From: Trinickia caryophylli
Lineage (GTDB): Bacteria > Pseudomonadota > Gammaproteobacteria > Burkholderiales > Burkholderiaceae
Length of the DNA: 64,000 nt
Direction of reading: 5' to 3'
Assembly (NCBI RefSeq): GCF_034424545.1
Contig: NZ_CP139970.1
Span: forward strand, 2,728,001-2,792,000
Under the pieces are notes generated by a model that saw nothing but the letters and a program-made list of their open reading frames with translations, did no database searches and was not told the DNA's origin. Positions 53,845 through 62,849 of the stretch are shown here, one piece after another; the stretch's first letter is position 1; each line of letters starts with the position of its first letter. Both the position numbers and the translations under genes were made by a program.

Positions 53845-55425
53845 ATGCGTTTGCTGCGCTTCATAAAGATCGTTTTCACCGTCATCCGCTTCGGTCTCGA
53901 CGAGATGATGCTCGCCCGCATCAACGACCGTCGCGTGCGCTTTTTGCTGCGCATCGGCACAATCGGCCGCCGCTTCAAGGCACCGCCGGCGGTCCGGCTG
54001 CGCCTTGCGCTCGAAAGCCTGGGGCCGATTTTCGTCAAGTTCGGGCAGGTGCTCTCCACGCGGCGCGACCTGCTTTCGGCCGAAGTGGCGATCGAGCTGG
54101 CGAAATTGCAGGACCAGGTGCCGCCGTTCGATTCGGCTGTGGCCATCGACCTCATCGAGAAGGCGCTCGGCGCGAAAGTCGACGTCCTGTTCGACGAGTT
54201 CGAGCGCGTGCCGGTGGCGAGCGCGTCGATCGCCCAGGTGCACTTCGCGAAGGTGAGGGCCGGGCAGCATGCGGGCAAGCCTGTCGCCATCAAGGTGCTC
54301 CGGCCGAACATGCTGCCCGTCATCGATTCCGATCTCGCACTGCTGCGCGACCTGGCCGTCTGGGCGGAGCGGCTCTGGGCCGACGGCAAGCGCCTGAAGC
54401 CGCGCGAGGTCGTGGGAGAGTTCGACAAGTATCTTCACGACGAACTCGATCTCATGCGCGAGGCGGCCAACGGCAGCCAGTTGCGGCGCAACTTCGCCGG
54501 CCTCGATCTGCTGCTCGTGCCCGAGATGTACTGGGAGTTTTGTACGCCGAACGTGCTCGTGATGGAGCGCATGGTGGGCGTGCCGATCAGCCAGGTGGAG
54601 ACGCTGCGGGAAGCTGGCGTCGATATTCCGAAGCTTGCGCGCGAAGGCGTCGAGATCTTTTTCACGCAAGTTTTTCGCGACGGCTTCTTCCACGCCGACA
54701 TGCACCCCGGCAACATCCAGGTGAGCCTCGATCCGGCTCATTTCGGGCGCTATATCGCACTCGATTTCGGCATCATCGGCGCCTTGTCGGATTTCGACAA
54801 AAACTATCTGGCGCAAAACTTCCTCGCCTTCTTCAAGCGCGACTACCATCGCGTAGCCACGCTGCATCTGGAGTCGGGCTGGGTGCCGCCGACCACGCGC
54901 GTCGAGGAGCTCGAGAGCGCGATCCGCGCGGTGTGCGAGCCCTACTTCGACCGCGCGCTCAAGGACATTTCCCTCGGGCAGGTGCTGTTGCGGCTCTTCT
55001 CCACGTCGCGACGGTTCAACGTCGAAATCCAGCCGCAGCTCGTGCTGCTGCAAAAGACGATGCTCAACGTCGAAGGACTGGGTCGCTCGCTCGACCCCGA
55101 GCTCGACCTCTGGAAAACGGCGAAGCCCTATCTCGAGCGCTGGATGAACGAGCAGATCGGGCTTCGCGGCTGGTACGAGCGACTCAAGGTGGAGGCGCCG
55201 CAGTGGAGCAAGACTCTGCCGCAACTGCCGCGCCTCGTCCATAAAGTACTTGCCGACCACCACGACACGCCCCGGGCTGCCGCGCAGGATCTGGTCATGC
55301 AGATGCTGATAGCCGAGCAGAGGCGAACGAACCGGCTCTTGCAGGCGCTGCTGCTCTTCGGCGTGGCGGTGGGCTTCGGTGCGGTGATCGCGCGCGTCTG
55401 GCTCGTACTGGCTTATGGCGCGTGA
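53845..55425 (+). CDS. ubiB: Ubiquinone biosynthesis protein, atypical kinase-fold
   Basis: A 526-residue member of the ADCK/UbiB family. The KxGQ motif is in [19 protein letters not shown] (about 55-72), the Ala-rich loop in [11 protein letters not shown], the ATP-binding Lys in [10 protein letters not shown], the metal-binding motif in HADMHPGNI and DFGIIG. Two C-terminal helices (around 500-524) anchor it to the membrane. It is required for ubiquinone synthesis. Starts 13 bases after ubiJ; the start MRLLRFIKI is preferred over in-frame upstream codons inside ubiJ. Confidence 0.95.
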   Translation: MRLLRFIKIVFTVIRFGLDEMMLARINDRRVRFLLRIGTIGRRFKAPPAVRLRLALESLGPIFVKFGQVLSTRRDLLSAEVAIELAKLQDQVPPFDSAVAIDLIEKALGAKVDVLFDEFERVPVASASIAQVHFAKVRAGQHAGKPVAIKVLRPNMLPVIDSDLALLRDLAVWAERLWADGKRLKPREVVGEFDKYLHDELDLMREAANGSQLRRNFAGLDLLLVPEMYWEFCTPNVLVMERMVGVPISQVETLREAGVDIPKLAREGVEIFFTQVFRDGFFHADMHPGNIQVSLDPAHFGRYIALDFGIIGALSDFDKNYLAQNFLAFFKRDYHRVATLHLESGWVPPTTRVEELESAIRAVCEPYFDRALKDISLGQVLLRLFSTSRRFNVEIQPQLVLLQKTMLNVEGLGRSLDPELDLWKTAKPYLERWMNEQIGLRGWYERLKVEAPQWSKTLPQLPRLVHKVLADHHDTPRAAAQDLVMQMLIAEQRRTNRLLQALLLFGVAVGFGAVIARVWLVLAYGA

Positions 55426-55533
55426 GATCATGGCATCCGGTCGCGCTATGGCATGTGAGCGCGCTATGGCGCCCGATTCCGGCTCCGTTTCGCGGTTGCG
55501 GCGTTCCGCATCCGGCCGCGTCGAGGTTTCGCC

Positions 55534-56208
55534 ATGACCGGAAGTAAGACCCCGCCGCCGGCCGGGGCGGCACCGGCGTTCGACACGCGCGACCCTGCCA
55601 CCGCCGCGTTCTGGGACGAGCGGTTCCGCAAGGGCTTCACTCCCTGGGATCAGGCGGGCGTGCAGCGGGCGTTCGCCGAGTTCGTGACGCGTACGACGCC
55701 GGTCCCCGTGCTGATCCCGGGATGCGGCAGCGCGCATGAAGCCCTGTGGCTGGCCAAGGCCGGATGGCTCGTGCGCGCGATCGACTTTTCGGCCGACGCC
55801 GTAACCGCGGCCCGCGCGCGGCTCGGTGCTTTCGCCGAGCTTGTCGAGCAGGCCGATTTCTTCGCCTACGAGCCGCCCTTTCAGCCGGGCTGGATCTACG
55901 AGCGGGCGTTCTTCTGCGCACTGCCGCTGGCGCGCCGCGTCGAGTACGTGGAACGGATGGCCGCGCTGCTCGCGCCCGGAGGGCTTCTGGCCGGTTTCTT
56001 CTTTTTCGGCCAGGAGCCGAAGGGGCCGCCGTTCGGTATTGCGCGCGAGACGCTCGAAACGCTCTTTTTGCCGTACTTCGAGCTGATCGAGGACAAAGCC
56101 GTCGACGACTCGCTCCCCGTTTTCGCGGGCCGCGAGCGCTGGCTTACGTGGCGCAGGCGTCAGGCGCGGGCCACTCCGATCGCGGCGGCCGATGCGGCGC
56201 GGACTTGA
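55534..56208 (+). CDS. Class I methyltransferase, thiopurine-methyltransferase-like
   Basis: A 224-residue SAM-dependent methyltransferase. Motif I is VLIPGCGSAHEALWLAKAGW, with AIDFSADAVTAARARL after it, and WDERFRKGFTPWDQAG at the start is typical of the TPMT (thiol S-methyltransferase) family. Substrate unknown. GAGG precedes the ATG. The gap 55426-55533 carries short imperfect repeats (GCGCTATGGC) but no gene. Confidence 0.85.
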   Translation: MTGSKTPPPAGAAPAFDTRDPATAAFWDERFRKGFTPWDQAGVQRAFAEFVTRTTPVPVLIPGCGSAHEALWLAKAGWLVRAIDFSADAVTAARARLGAFAELVEQADFFAYEPPFQPGWIYERAFFCALPLARRVEYVERMAALLAPGGLLAGFFFFGQEPKGPPFGIARETLETLFLPYFELIEDKAVDDSLPVFAGRERWLTWRRRQARATPIAAADAART

Positions 56209-56342
56209 ATTCAGGCCGGTTGCCCCCATCTGACGACTCGCGCCGGTCCCGCTCCGACATCCGGGCGATGACCGATTGCGGCTATAATTCAACGCTTTGC
56301 TAGCTTTGAACCGTTTTCGTCGGAATTGTCGGGAAGAGAACC

Positions 56343-56693
56343 ATGCCGATCTACGCCTACCGTTGCGAAGCGTGCGGCTTCGAGAAAGATGTGCTCCAGA
56401 AGATGAGCGACGCACCGCTCACTCAGTGCCCTGAATGTCAGGGCGAGACATTCCGCAAGCAGGTGACTGCCGCGGGCTTTCAATTGAAGGGCTCCGGCTG
56501 GTACGTCACCGATTTCCGCGGCGGCTCCAACGGCTCCGGCAGCTCGAAGAGTACGTCCGGCGGTGCGTCCGGCTCGGACAATGCGGCCGCCGCGGGCGGT
56601 GGCGAGTCGGGCGCGGCCAAGCCGGCCGGCGGTGAGTCGAGCACCGCGGCGTCGAGCCCGGCCCCGGCCGCCTCGTCCACGGCGGACGCTTAA
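56343..56693 (+). CDS. FmdB-family zinc-ribbon protein
   Basis: A 116-residue protein that opens with MPIYAYRCEACG and carries four cysteines (CEAC, CPEC) forming a zinc ribbon (residues about 8-35), the FmdB/CxxC_CxxC_SSSS pattern. The C-terminal 65 residues are Gly/Ser/Ala-rich and probably disordered. GAAGAGA precedes the ATG. Function of the family is unclear; it is often next to DUF502 and aspS, as here. Confidence 0.93.
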   Translation: MPIYAYRCEACGFEKDVLQKMSDAPLTQCPECQGETFRKQVTAAGFQLKGSGWYVTDFRGGSNGSGSSKSTSGGASGSDNAAAAGGGESGAAKPAGGESSTAASSPAPAASSTADA

Positions 56694-56830
56694 GTCCGCC
56701 GGGCCGAGTTCGGACGGTCAGCGCGGCGGCGAGCCGGCAGGAACACCGTCCGGGCGCCGTCGCAGGTTTGCCGCCCACGAGTGCGGCGCGCCGCGCCGAA
56801 CTTTTCTGTCGCGGTTTTCTGGCGGTATAC

Positions 56831-57481
56831 ATGAAGAAGACGACGCTCAAATCCGTGTTCCTTACCGGTCTGCTGGTCCTTGTGCCCCTGGCTATCACGC
56901 TGTGGGTGCTGGGGCTCATCATCAGCACGATGGACCAGACGTTGCTGCTGCTGCCCGCATCCTGGCAGCCGGAGAAGCTGTTCGGCTTCCATCTGCCTGG
57001 CATAGGCGCGCTGCTGACGCTCGCGTTCATCTTCGTCGTCGGCCTGTTCACCCAAAATTTCGTCGGTCAGAAGCTCGTGACGTGGTGGGACGCTATCCTG
57101 CGTCACATTCCGATCGTCGGGCCGCTCTATACGAGCGTGAAGCAGGTGTCGGACACGCTGCTTTCGAGCAGCGGCAATGCGTTCCGCAAGGCGCTCCTGA
57201 TCGAATACCCGCGGCGGGGCTCCTACACGATCGCGTTTTTGACGGGCACGCCCGGCGGCGACGTCGTCAATCACCTGAAAGAGGAGCACGTGAGCGTCTA
57301 CGTGCCGACCACGCCGAATCCGACCTCCGGCTTTTTCCTGATGGTGCCGAAAAGCGAAGTGGTCGAACTCGACATGACCGTCGACGCGGCGCTCAAGTAC
57401 ATCGTCTCGATGGGCGTCGTCGCCCCCGCGCTCGCTACGCCGGCCGCGCCCGTGCGGCGGCCCGTGGAGCCTCCCCTTTAA
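56831..57481 (+). CDS. DUF502 inner-membrane protein
   Basis: A 216-residue protein with two membrane helices (about 9-32 and 58-77) and a cytoplasmic or periplasmic DUF502 domain containing HIPIVGPLYTSVKQVSDTL and SGFFLMVPKSEVVELDMTVDAALKYIVSMGVV. The start at 56831 gives the usual length; upstream in-frame codons are not credible. Function is unknown. Lies between the FmdB gene and aspS in the same direction. Confidence 0.92.
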   Translation: MKKTTLKSVFLTGLLVLVPLAITLWVLGLIISTMDQTLLLLPASWQPEKLFGFHLPGIGALLTLAFIFVVGLFTQNFVGQKLVTWWDAILRHIPIVGPLYTSVKQVSDTLLSSSGNAFRKALLIEYPRRGSYTIAFLTGTPGGDVVNHLKEEHVSVYVPTTPNPTSGFFLMVPKSEVVELDMTVDAALKYIVSMGVVAPALATPAAPVRRPVEPPL

Positions 57482-57541
57482 TGCGAGGCGCACCGGCGTG
57501 CCGTGCACCTTGCTCAATCATGCAAACGAAAGCTGAACACC

Positions 57542-59344
57542 ATGTCGATGAGATCTGAATACTGCGGTCTGGTGACCGAACACCTGATGGGCCAAACCGT
57601 CTCGCTGTGCGGATGGGTGCATCGCCGGCGCGACCATGGCGGCGTCATCTTCATCGACTTGCGCGATCGCGAGGGCCTCGTCCAGGTGGTCTGCGACCCT
57701 GACCGCGCCGACATGTTCAAGGTGGCCGAGGGCGTGCGTAACGAGTTTTGCGTGCGCGTGGTCGGCGTCGTGCGCAGCCGTCCCGAGGGCACGGTGAACG
57801 CGGGTCTCAAGAGCGGCAAGGTGGAAGTGCTCTGCCATGAGCTGACGGTGCTGAACGCGTCCGTCACGCCGCCGTTCCAGCTCGATGACGACAACCTCTC
57901 GGAAACGACGCGTCTCACGCATCGCGTGCTCGACCTGCGCCGTCCGCAGATGCAGCACAACCTGCGTCTGCGCTATCGCGTCGCGATGGAAGTGCGCAAA
58001 TACCTCGACGCGCAAGGTTTTCTCGACATCGAAACGCCGATGCTCACGAAGAGCACGCCGGAAGGCGCGCGCGACTATCTCGTGCCGTCGCGCGTGAATG
58101 CGGGCCAGTTCTTCGCGTTACCGCAGTCGCCGCAGCTCTTCAAGCAACTGCTGATGGTGGCGAACTTCGATCGCTACTATCAGATCGTCAAGTGCTTCCG
58201 CGACGAAGACCTGCGCGCCGATCGCCAGCCGGAATTCACGCAGATCGACTGCGAAACGTCGTTCCTCTCGGAGCAGGAGATCCGCGATCTCTTCGAGCAG
58301 ATGATTCGCCACGTCTTCAAGGAGACGATCGGCGTCGAGCTCGACGATCAGTTCCCCGTCATGCAGTACAGCGAGGCGATGGCGCGCTTCGGCTCGGACA
58401 AGCCCGACCTGCGCGTGAAGCTGGAATTCACCGAACTCACCGACGCGATGAAGGACGTGGAGTTCAAGGTGTTCAGCACGCCGGCCAACACCAAGGACGG
58501 CCGTGTGGCGGCGCTGCGCGTGCCGAAGGGCGGGGAGCTCACGCGCGGCGATATCGACGGCTACACGGAATTCGTGCGCATCTACGGTGCGAAGGGCCTC
58601 GCCTGGATCAAGGTCAACGAAGTGGCCAAGGGCCGTGACGGCCTCCAGAGCCCGATCGTCAAGAACCTGCACGACGCCGCGATCGCAGCCATTCTCGAGC
58701 GCACGGGCGCGCAGGACGGCGATATCGTCTTCTTCGCCGCAGATCGTGCAAAGGTCGTCAACGACAGCCTCGGCGCGTTGCGTCTGAAGATCGGCCATTC
58801 CGAGTTCGGCAAGGCGAACGGCCTCGTCGAGCAGGGTTGGAAGCCGCTGTGGGTCGTCGACTTCCCGATGTTCGAGTACGACGAGGAAGAGGCGCGCTAC
58901 GTTGCTGCCCACCATCCGTTCACGAGCCCGAAGGACGAGCACCTCGAGTATCTCGAGACGGATCCGGGCCGCTGCCTCGCGAAGGCGTACGACATGGTCC
59001 TCAACGGCTGGGAGATCGGTGGCGGTTCGGTGCGGATCTATCGCGAGGATGTGCAGAGCAAGGTGTTCCGCGCCCTCAAGATCGGAGCCGAGGAAGCGCG
59101 CGCGAAATTCGGCTTCCTGCTCGACGCGCTGCAATACGGCGCGCCCCCGCACGGCGGTATCGCATTCGGGCTCGATCGCATCGTGACGATGATGGCGGGT
59201 GCCGATTCGATCCGCGACGTCATCGCCTTCCCGAAGACGCAGCGCGCGCAATGTCTGCTCACGCAGGCACCGAGCGCCGTCGACGAGCGTCAGCTGCGCG
59301 AGTTGCACATCCGCCTGCGTCAGCCCGAGCAGCCGAAGGCCTGA
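57542..59344 (+). CDS. aspS: Aspartyl-tRNA synthetase
   Basis: A 600-residue class II synthetase. An OB-fold anticodon domain (about 1-110, with [23 protein letters not shown]) leads to the catalytic core; motif 2 is [19 protein letters not shown], motif 3 [14 protein letters not shown], and the bacterial GAD insertion lies in between. The start MSMRSEYCG at 57542 matches homologues. Bacterial AspRS of the GAD type may charge tRNA-Asn as well if the transamidation route exists; not testable here. Followed by a strong terminator. Confidence 0.97.
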   Translation: MSMRSEYCGLVTEHLMGQTVSLCGWVHRRRDHGGVIFIDLRDREGLVQVVCDPDRADMFKVAEGVRNEFCVRVVGVVRSRPEGTVNAGLKSGKVEVLCHELTVLNASVTPPFQLDDDNLSETTRLTHRVLDLRRPQMQHNLRLRYRVAMEVRKYLDAQGFLDIETPMLTKSTPEGARDYLVPSRVNAGQFFALPQSPQLFKQLLMVANFDRYYQIVKCFRDEDLRADRQPEFTQIDCETSFLSEQEIRDLFEQMIRHVFKETIGVELDDQFPVMQYSEAMARFGSDKPDLRVKLEFTELTDAMKDVEFKVFSTPANTKDGRVAALRVPKGGELTRGDIDGYTEFVRIYGAKGLAWIKVNEVAKGRDGLQSPIVKNLHDAAIAAILERTGAQDGDIVFFAADRAKVVNDSLGALRLKIGHSEFGKANGLVEQGWKPLWVVDFPMFEYDEEEARYVAAHHPFTSPKDEHLEYLETDPGRCLAKAYDMVLNGWEIGGGSVRIYREDVQSKVFRALKIGAEEARAKFGFLLDALQYGAPPHGGIAFGLDRIVTMMAGADSIRDVIAFPKTQRAQCLLTQAPSAVDERQLRELHIRLRQPEQPKA

Positions 59345-59377
59345 GCGCCGCGCGACGCGAGCGTCGCATACGGCATC

Positions 59378-59403
59378 AAAAAAGGCGCTTCGGCGCCTTT
59401 TTT
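59378..59403 (+). terminator. Rho-independent terminator of aspS
   Basis: An 11-base perfect stem (59378-59388 with 59393-59403) carries AAAAAAGGCGC, loop TTCG and GCGCCTTTTTT. It lies 33 bases after the aspS stop. By symmetry of its A/T flanks it can work on both strands. Confidence 0.95.
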
Positions 59404-59472
59404 CGTGTGATGGGCGTGTGCGTGACGGGCGGCGTTATATTCGATCGCACCTTCCCACGATCATGCCTGCTC

Positions 59473-59838
59473 ATGCGCCCGGTGCTCTTGTTGCTTCTCC
59501 TGCTGTTCGGCTTCCCGGGCGCTTCGACCGACGCCCGCGCGTGCGTCGCCGTCCCTACCGCCCATGCGTCGAGCGCGACGTCAGGTTATCGGTACGCCAG
59601 TCCGACCGAACGCAATGTGGTGCGCGCGGCATCGGGCGTCGTGGCAAAAGGTGGCACGGAGGAAGCCGGGGAATGCCTTGCGCTGCGTGCTTCGATGACC
59701 GACGCAACGATCCTTCGCGATCAAGAGGATATGGCTGTGCCGGGCGTCCGCGCACAACGCCGGCCGCCGGTTGCTGCCAATCCGTTCGGCAAGCGTGCGC
59801 GACTCGAATCCCGTTATCGACAGCTCGGGTGCCGCTGA
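59473..59838 (+). CDS. Small exported protein of unknown function
   Basis: A 121-residue protein with a Leu-rich signal peptide (MRPVLLLLLLLFGFPGASTDARA). The mature part has two cysteines (ACVAV, GECLAL) plus one at the end (LGCR) and no recognised domain; it ends with many Arg residues. No good ribosome-binding site is seen, so the start is uncertain. It sits alone between the aspS terminator and nudB. Confidence 0.5.
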   Translation: MRPVLLLLLLLFGFPGASTDARACVAVPTAHASSATSGYRYASPTERNVVRAASGVVAKGGTEEAGECLALRASMTDATILRDQEDMAVPGVRAQRRPPVAANPFGKRARLESRYRQLGCR

Positions 59839-59960
59839 AGAACGCGGAGCATTGCTAAGATGCGCATTGTCGCGCGCCTGTCGTGTTTCGATGAGGCAAC
59901 CCTGCCGCGCGTTCCTCGCGTGGGGGGCGGTGTCCGTTTCGTTCTTTTCGTCGCAAGTTC

Positions 59961-60437
59961 ATGCAAAAACCGCCGAAAATACCAGAGTCCGTTCTCGTCG
60001 TTATCTACACGCCCGCGCTCGAAGTCCTCATCATCGAGCGCGCCGACCGGCCTGGCTTCTGGCAATCGGTAACGGGTTCGAAGGACCGCATCGACGAGCC
60101 GCTCGTCGAGACGGCCGCGCGCGAGGTGGCGGAGGAAACGGGTATCGTCGTAGGTAGCGCGGCCGTGCCGTTCGCCGCCCTCGCCGACTGGGGCGAAAGC
60201 ATCGAATACGAGATCTATCCGATCTGGCGCCATCGTTATGCCGAGGGCGTTACGCGCAACGTCGAGCATTGGTTCGGACTCGAAGTGCCGGGCCGTGTCG
60301 AGGTAACGCTCGCGCCACGCGAACATACGGCCTATCTCTGGCTGCCCCACGAGCAGGCGGCAGCGCGCTGCTTCTCGTCTTCGAACCGCGACGCGATCCT
60401 GCAGTTGCCGCATCGCATGCGCCCGCCGCGCGCATGA
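59961..60437 (+). CDS. nudB: Dihydroneopterin triphosphate diphosphatase
   Basis: A 158-residue Nudix hydrolase of the folate pathway. The Nudix box is GSKDRIDEPLVETAAREVAEETGIV (about 33-57) with the REVAEET core, and the flanking residues VLIIERADRPGFWQSVTG match NudB. It removes pyrophosphate from dihydroneopterin triphosphate. A likely -10 TAAGAT is at 59855-59860. The stop overlaps the clsB start (ATGA). Confidence 0.93.
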   Translation: MQKPPKIPESVLVVIYTPALEVLIIERADRPGFWQSVTGSKDRIDEPLVETAAREVAEETGIVVGSAAVPFAALADWGESIEYEIYPIWRHRYAEGVTRNVEHWFGLEVPGRVEVTLAPREHTAYLWLPHEQAAARCFSSSNRDAILQLPHRMRPPRA

Positions 60438-61681
60438 GCCGGCGCAGCGAGCGGTCGTTCGTCCGGCTCGGTGCCGCGCTCGTTTCGCGGCGACGTTCGG
60501 CACGTCTCGCCTTTACCATCAACAACGGCGTTCGCCTCTTCAGCACCGGCGACGACTATTTCGCCGCACTGGTGATCGCGATCGACGCGGCCGAGCGCGA
60601 TGTGGCGCTCGAGACCTACATCTTTTGCGACGACGATGCGGGCCGGCCTGTGTCCGAGGCCCTCATGCGTGCGGCGGGGCGCGGCGTGCGCGTACGTGTC
60701 ATCACCGACGGCATCGGCACGGGGCGGCTCGCGCTCTTCGACCCGTGGCGCGAGGCGGGCGTCGAGCATCGGATCTACAACCCTCATCTGTTCGGTCGTT
60801 TTGGCTTTTCGCGCACGCACCGCAAGATCGCTGCCGTCGATGGCCGCGTCGCTTTTTGCGGTGGCATCAACATTGTCGATGACTACGATTCGAACGGAAC
60901 CCTTCTGCCATTCCCTCGCTGGGACTTCGCGCTCGAGTTGACGGGCCCGGTCGTCGCGCAAGTCGGCTCGGCCTTCGACATTCAGTGGCAGCGCATCGAA
61001 TCCGGTCATCGCCCCCCCTCGCTCGACGCCCTGCACCCGCGCGCGTGGTTGCCGCCTGCCTGGGCGGCGGCGCGCGGCCGCCGAAGTTCCGCCCCAGCGC
61101 TGGGCGAGCCGGCCATTGCGTTCATTGCGCGCGACAACATCGTGAACCGGCGCGCCATCGAAAAAGCCTACCTGGTGGCGATCGGCCGCGCGCGCCATGA
61201 GATTCTGGTGGCCAATCCTTACTTCATGCCGGGCCGCAAGATGCGCCGCGCGCTCGTACGGGCCGCTCGGCGAGGGGTGGACGTGCGGGTGATCGTCGGA
61301 CGCAAGGAGTTCGCGGCACTCGACTACGCGGTGCCGCATCTGTACGGCAGACTGCTCGCGGCCGGAGTACGGATCGGCGAGTACGAAAAAACGATGCTGC
61401 ATGCCAAGGTTGCAGTCGTCGATTCGAACTGGGCGACGGTCGGTTCGTCGAACCTCGATGCGCTGAGTCTTGTCTTGAACCACGAAGCCAATGTCGTTCT
61501 GGTCGAGCACCCGGAAATTGCTTCGCTGCGCAGCGCCATTCTGGCGGCGTTCGAGGACGCCCGCCCGATCGACGGCCAGCGCTACGCCGCACGGCCGCTT
61601 GCCGAGCGGCTCATGAACTGGCTGGCGTACACGACCTATCGCGCGGTCATGAAGCTGATCACGGTCGGAGGGTACGATTGA
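60434..61681 (+). CDS. clsB: Cardiolipin synthase B
   Basis: A 415-residue phospholipase-D-fold enzyme. Both HKD motifs are present: HRKIAAVDGRVAFCGG (near residue 133) and HAKVAVVDSNWATVGSSN (near 320). No N-terminal membrane helices, as in ClsB rather than ClsA. It makes cardiolipin or related phospholipids at the inner membrane. The start at 60434 overlaps the nudB stop, giving coupled translation. Confidence 0.92.
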   Translation: MSRRSERSFVRLGAALVSRRRSARLAFTINNGVRLFSTGDDYFAALVIAIDAAERDVALETYIFCDDDAGRPVSEALMRAAGRGVRVRVITDGIGTGRLALFDPWREAGVEHRIYNPHLFGRFGFSRTHRKIAAVDGRVAFCGGINIVDDYDSNGTLLPFPRWDFALELTGPVVAQVGSAFDIQWQRIESGHRPPSLDALHPRAWLPPAWAAARGRRSSAPALGEPAIAFIARDNIVNRRAIEKAYLVAIGRARHEILVANPYFMPGRKMRRALVRAARRGVDVRVIVGRKEFAALDYAVPHLYGRLLAAGVRIGEYEKTMLHAKVAVVDSNWATVGSSNLDALSLVLNHEANVVLVEHPEIASLRSAILAAFEDARPIDGQRYAARPLAERLMNWLAYTTYRAVMKLITVGGYD

Positions 61682-61894
61682 TGTGCGCGGCGCATAGCCT
61701 GCAATCGGCAAAACCCCTCTGTATCGGCCCGGCGGGAAAAGGGACAAGAATGGGGGCAAGAATGAGGACGAGCGCATGCCGGAGAACCGCGGCGAGGGCG
61801 GCGAGGGCGGGGAACGGGACCGCCATGCCGGAGGCGTCAGGTTAGACCCGGCTTTCTAATAAAGTCCTTGTTTCGAACGACGGCCGCGCTCAAT

Positions 61895-61914
61895 AATAGT
61901 ACGGCCGTTCTATT
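61895..61914. promoter_or_regulatory. TetR-type operator palindrome upstream of tetR
   Basis: A 20-base palindrome with two mismatched positions: AATAG (61895-61899), central ACGGCCGT (61901-61908), CTATT (61910-61914). A second ACGGCCG at 61880-61886 gives a partial direct repeat. It lies 82 bases before tetR, in the 315-base gap 61682-61996 that otherwise holds only G-rich short repeats (about 61790-61815). Self-regulation by the TetR protein is likely. Confidence 0.65.
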
Positions 61915-61996
61915 TTTCGATTCGCCCGTGTCGATTGCGGCCAGGTTTCAAGGCTTGGGTGCGGTCTCGGGCAGAGTGACAAGAACGGTATAGGCC

Positions 61997-62785
61997 ATGC
62001 GAAAAGGTGAACAGACGCGTGCCGCGATTCTCGAAGCAGCGTTGGATCTGGCGAGCCGCGATGGGCTCGAGGGTTTGACGATCGGTCTGCTGGCCGAGCG
62101 CATGCAGATGAGCAAGAGCGGTGTATTTGCGCATTTCGGCTCGCGCGAGGATTTGCAGGTGGAGGTGGTGCGCGAGTACCACCGCCGGTTCGAGGAGGAG
62201 GTGTTTTTCCCGAGCCTGCGCGAGCCGCGAGGGTTGCCTCGTTTGCGTGCGATGTGGAGCCGCTGGATCGAGAAGCGCATCCAGGAAGTGATGACGGGAT
62301 GCATCTACATCAGCGGCGCGGTGGAGTATGACGATCGCGGCGACAACCCGGTGCGCGAGCAACTGGTGGCGAGCGTGACGACCTGGCGTGCCGCGTTGCT
62401 GCGCGCCATTTCGCAAGCCGTGGAGGAAGGGCATTTGCGGGCGGATACGGATCCGCACCTGATGCTCTTCGAACTGTATAGCTTCACGCTCGGTCTGCAT
62501 CACGACGCGCGTTTTCTGCATCTGCCCGATGCGGTGCGTCTGACGTGGGCCGCGGTGGAAAAAACGATTGGTTCATATCAGTGCGAGCCGGGCCGCCCCA
62601 AGCGCACTGATGCCCCCTCGGGGGGCAGCGAACGCAGTGAGCGTGGGGGCGGTTCGAATCAGTGCGAGCCGGGCCGCCCCAAGCGCACTGATGCCCCCTC
62701 GCGCCCCGAAGGAAGTCCCCTTGGGGGAGGGGGCAGCGAACGCAGTGAGCGTGGGAGCGGTTTATCAGGGGGCGAAAACCGTTAG
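61997..62785 (+). CDS. TetR-family regulator with repeat-derived C-terminal tail
   Basis: A 262-residue protein. The TetR DNA-binding domain is at about 5-52 (TRAAILEAALDLASRDGLEGLTIGLLAERMQMSKSGVFAHFGSREDLQ), and a ligand domain with TYFAMFDLY-like helices runs to about residue 193. Normal family length is near 195-200; the remaining 68 residues are encoded by two copies of a genomic repeat (62578-62762) read in frame and give a Gly/Ser/Arg/Pro-rich tail (CEPGRPKRTDAPS twice, 27 residues apart). The tail is likely disordered. The downstream acyl-CoA dehydrogenase is the probable target. Confidence 0.85.
   Translation: MRKGEQTRAAILEAALDLASRDGLEGLTIGLLAERMQMSKSGVFAHFGSREDLQVEVVREYHRRFEEEVFFPSLREPRGLPRLRAMWSRWIEKRIQEVMTGCIYISGAVEYDDRGDNPVREQLVASVTTWRAALLRAISQAVEEGHLRADTDPHLMLFELYSFTLGLHHDARFLHLPDAVRLTWAAVEKTIGSYQCEPGRPKRTDAPSGGSERSERGGGSNQCEPGRPKRTDAPSRPEGSPLGGGGSERSERGSGLSGGENR
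62578..62762. repeat. Two-copy Burkholderiaceae-type repeat inside the tetR 3' end
   Basis: Two near-identical units begin at 62578 and 62659, exactly 81 bases apart. Each starts with TCAGTGCGAGCCGGGCC and contains the arms CAGTGCG and CGCACTG (62579-62585 with 62603-62609 in copy 1), so it can form a hairpin. Copy 2 carries an extra insertion of about 30 bases (62701-62730). Both copies are in frame with tetR. Confidence 0.85.
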
Positions 62786-62849
62786 CGGGCGTCATCGGCA
62801 CCCGCCCTGCAACGGTCGAATTCGTCGATGCAACCTTTGGGAGGGAGTC

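Noticed and set aside
53716..56415. An 899-codon minus-strand frame opposite ubiJ, ubiB and the methyltransferase
   Set aside because: The plus-strand genes have complete catalytic motifs; the antisense frame has none.
61785..61820. G-rich micro-repeats (GCGAGGGCG) before tetR as a regulatory element
   Set aside because: Short and low in information; no relation to the promoter or the palindrome could be shown.
62578..62762. Insertion sequence or transposon end inside tetR
   Set aside because: No transposase, no target duplication and no terminal repeats; it is a short hairpin-type repeat in two copies.
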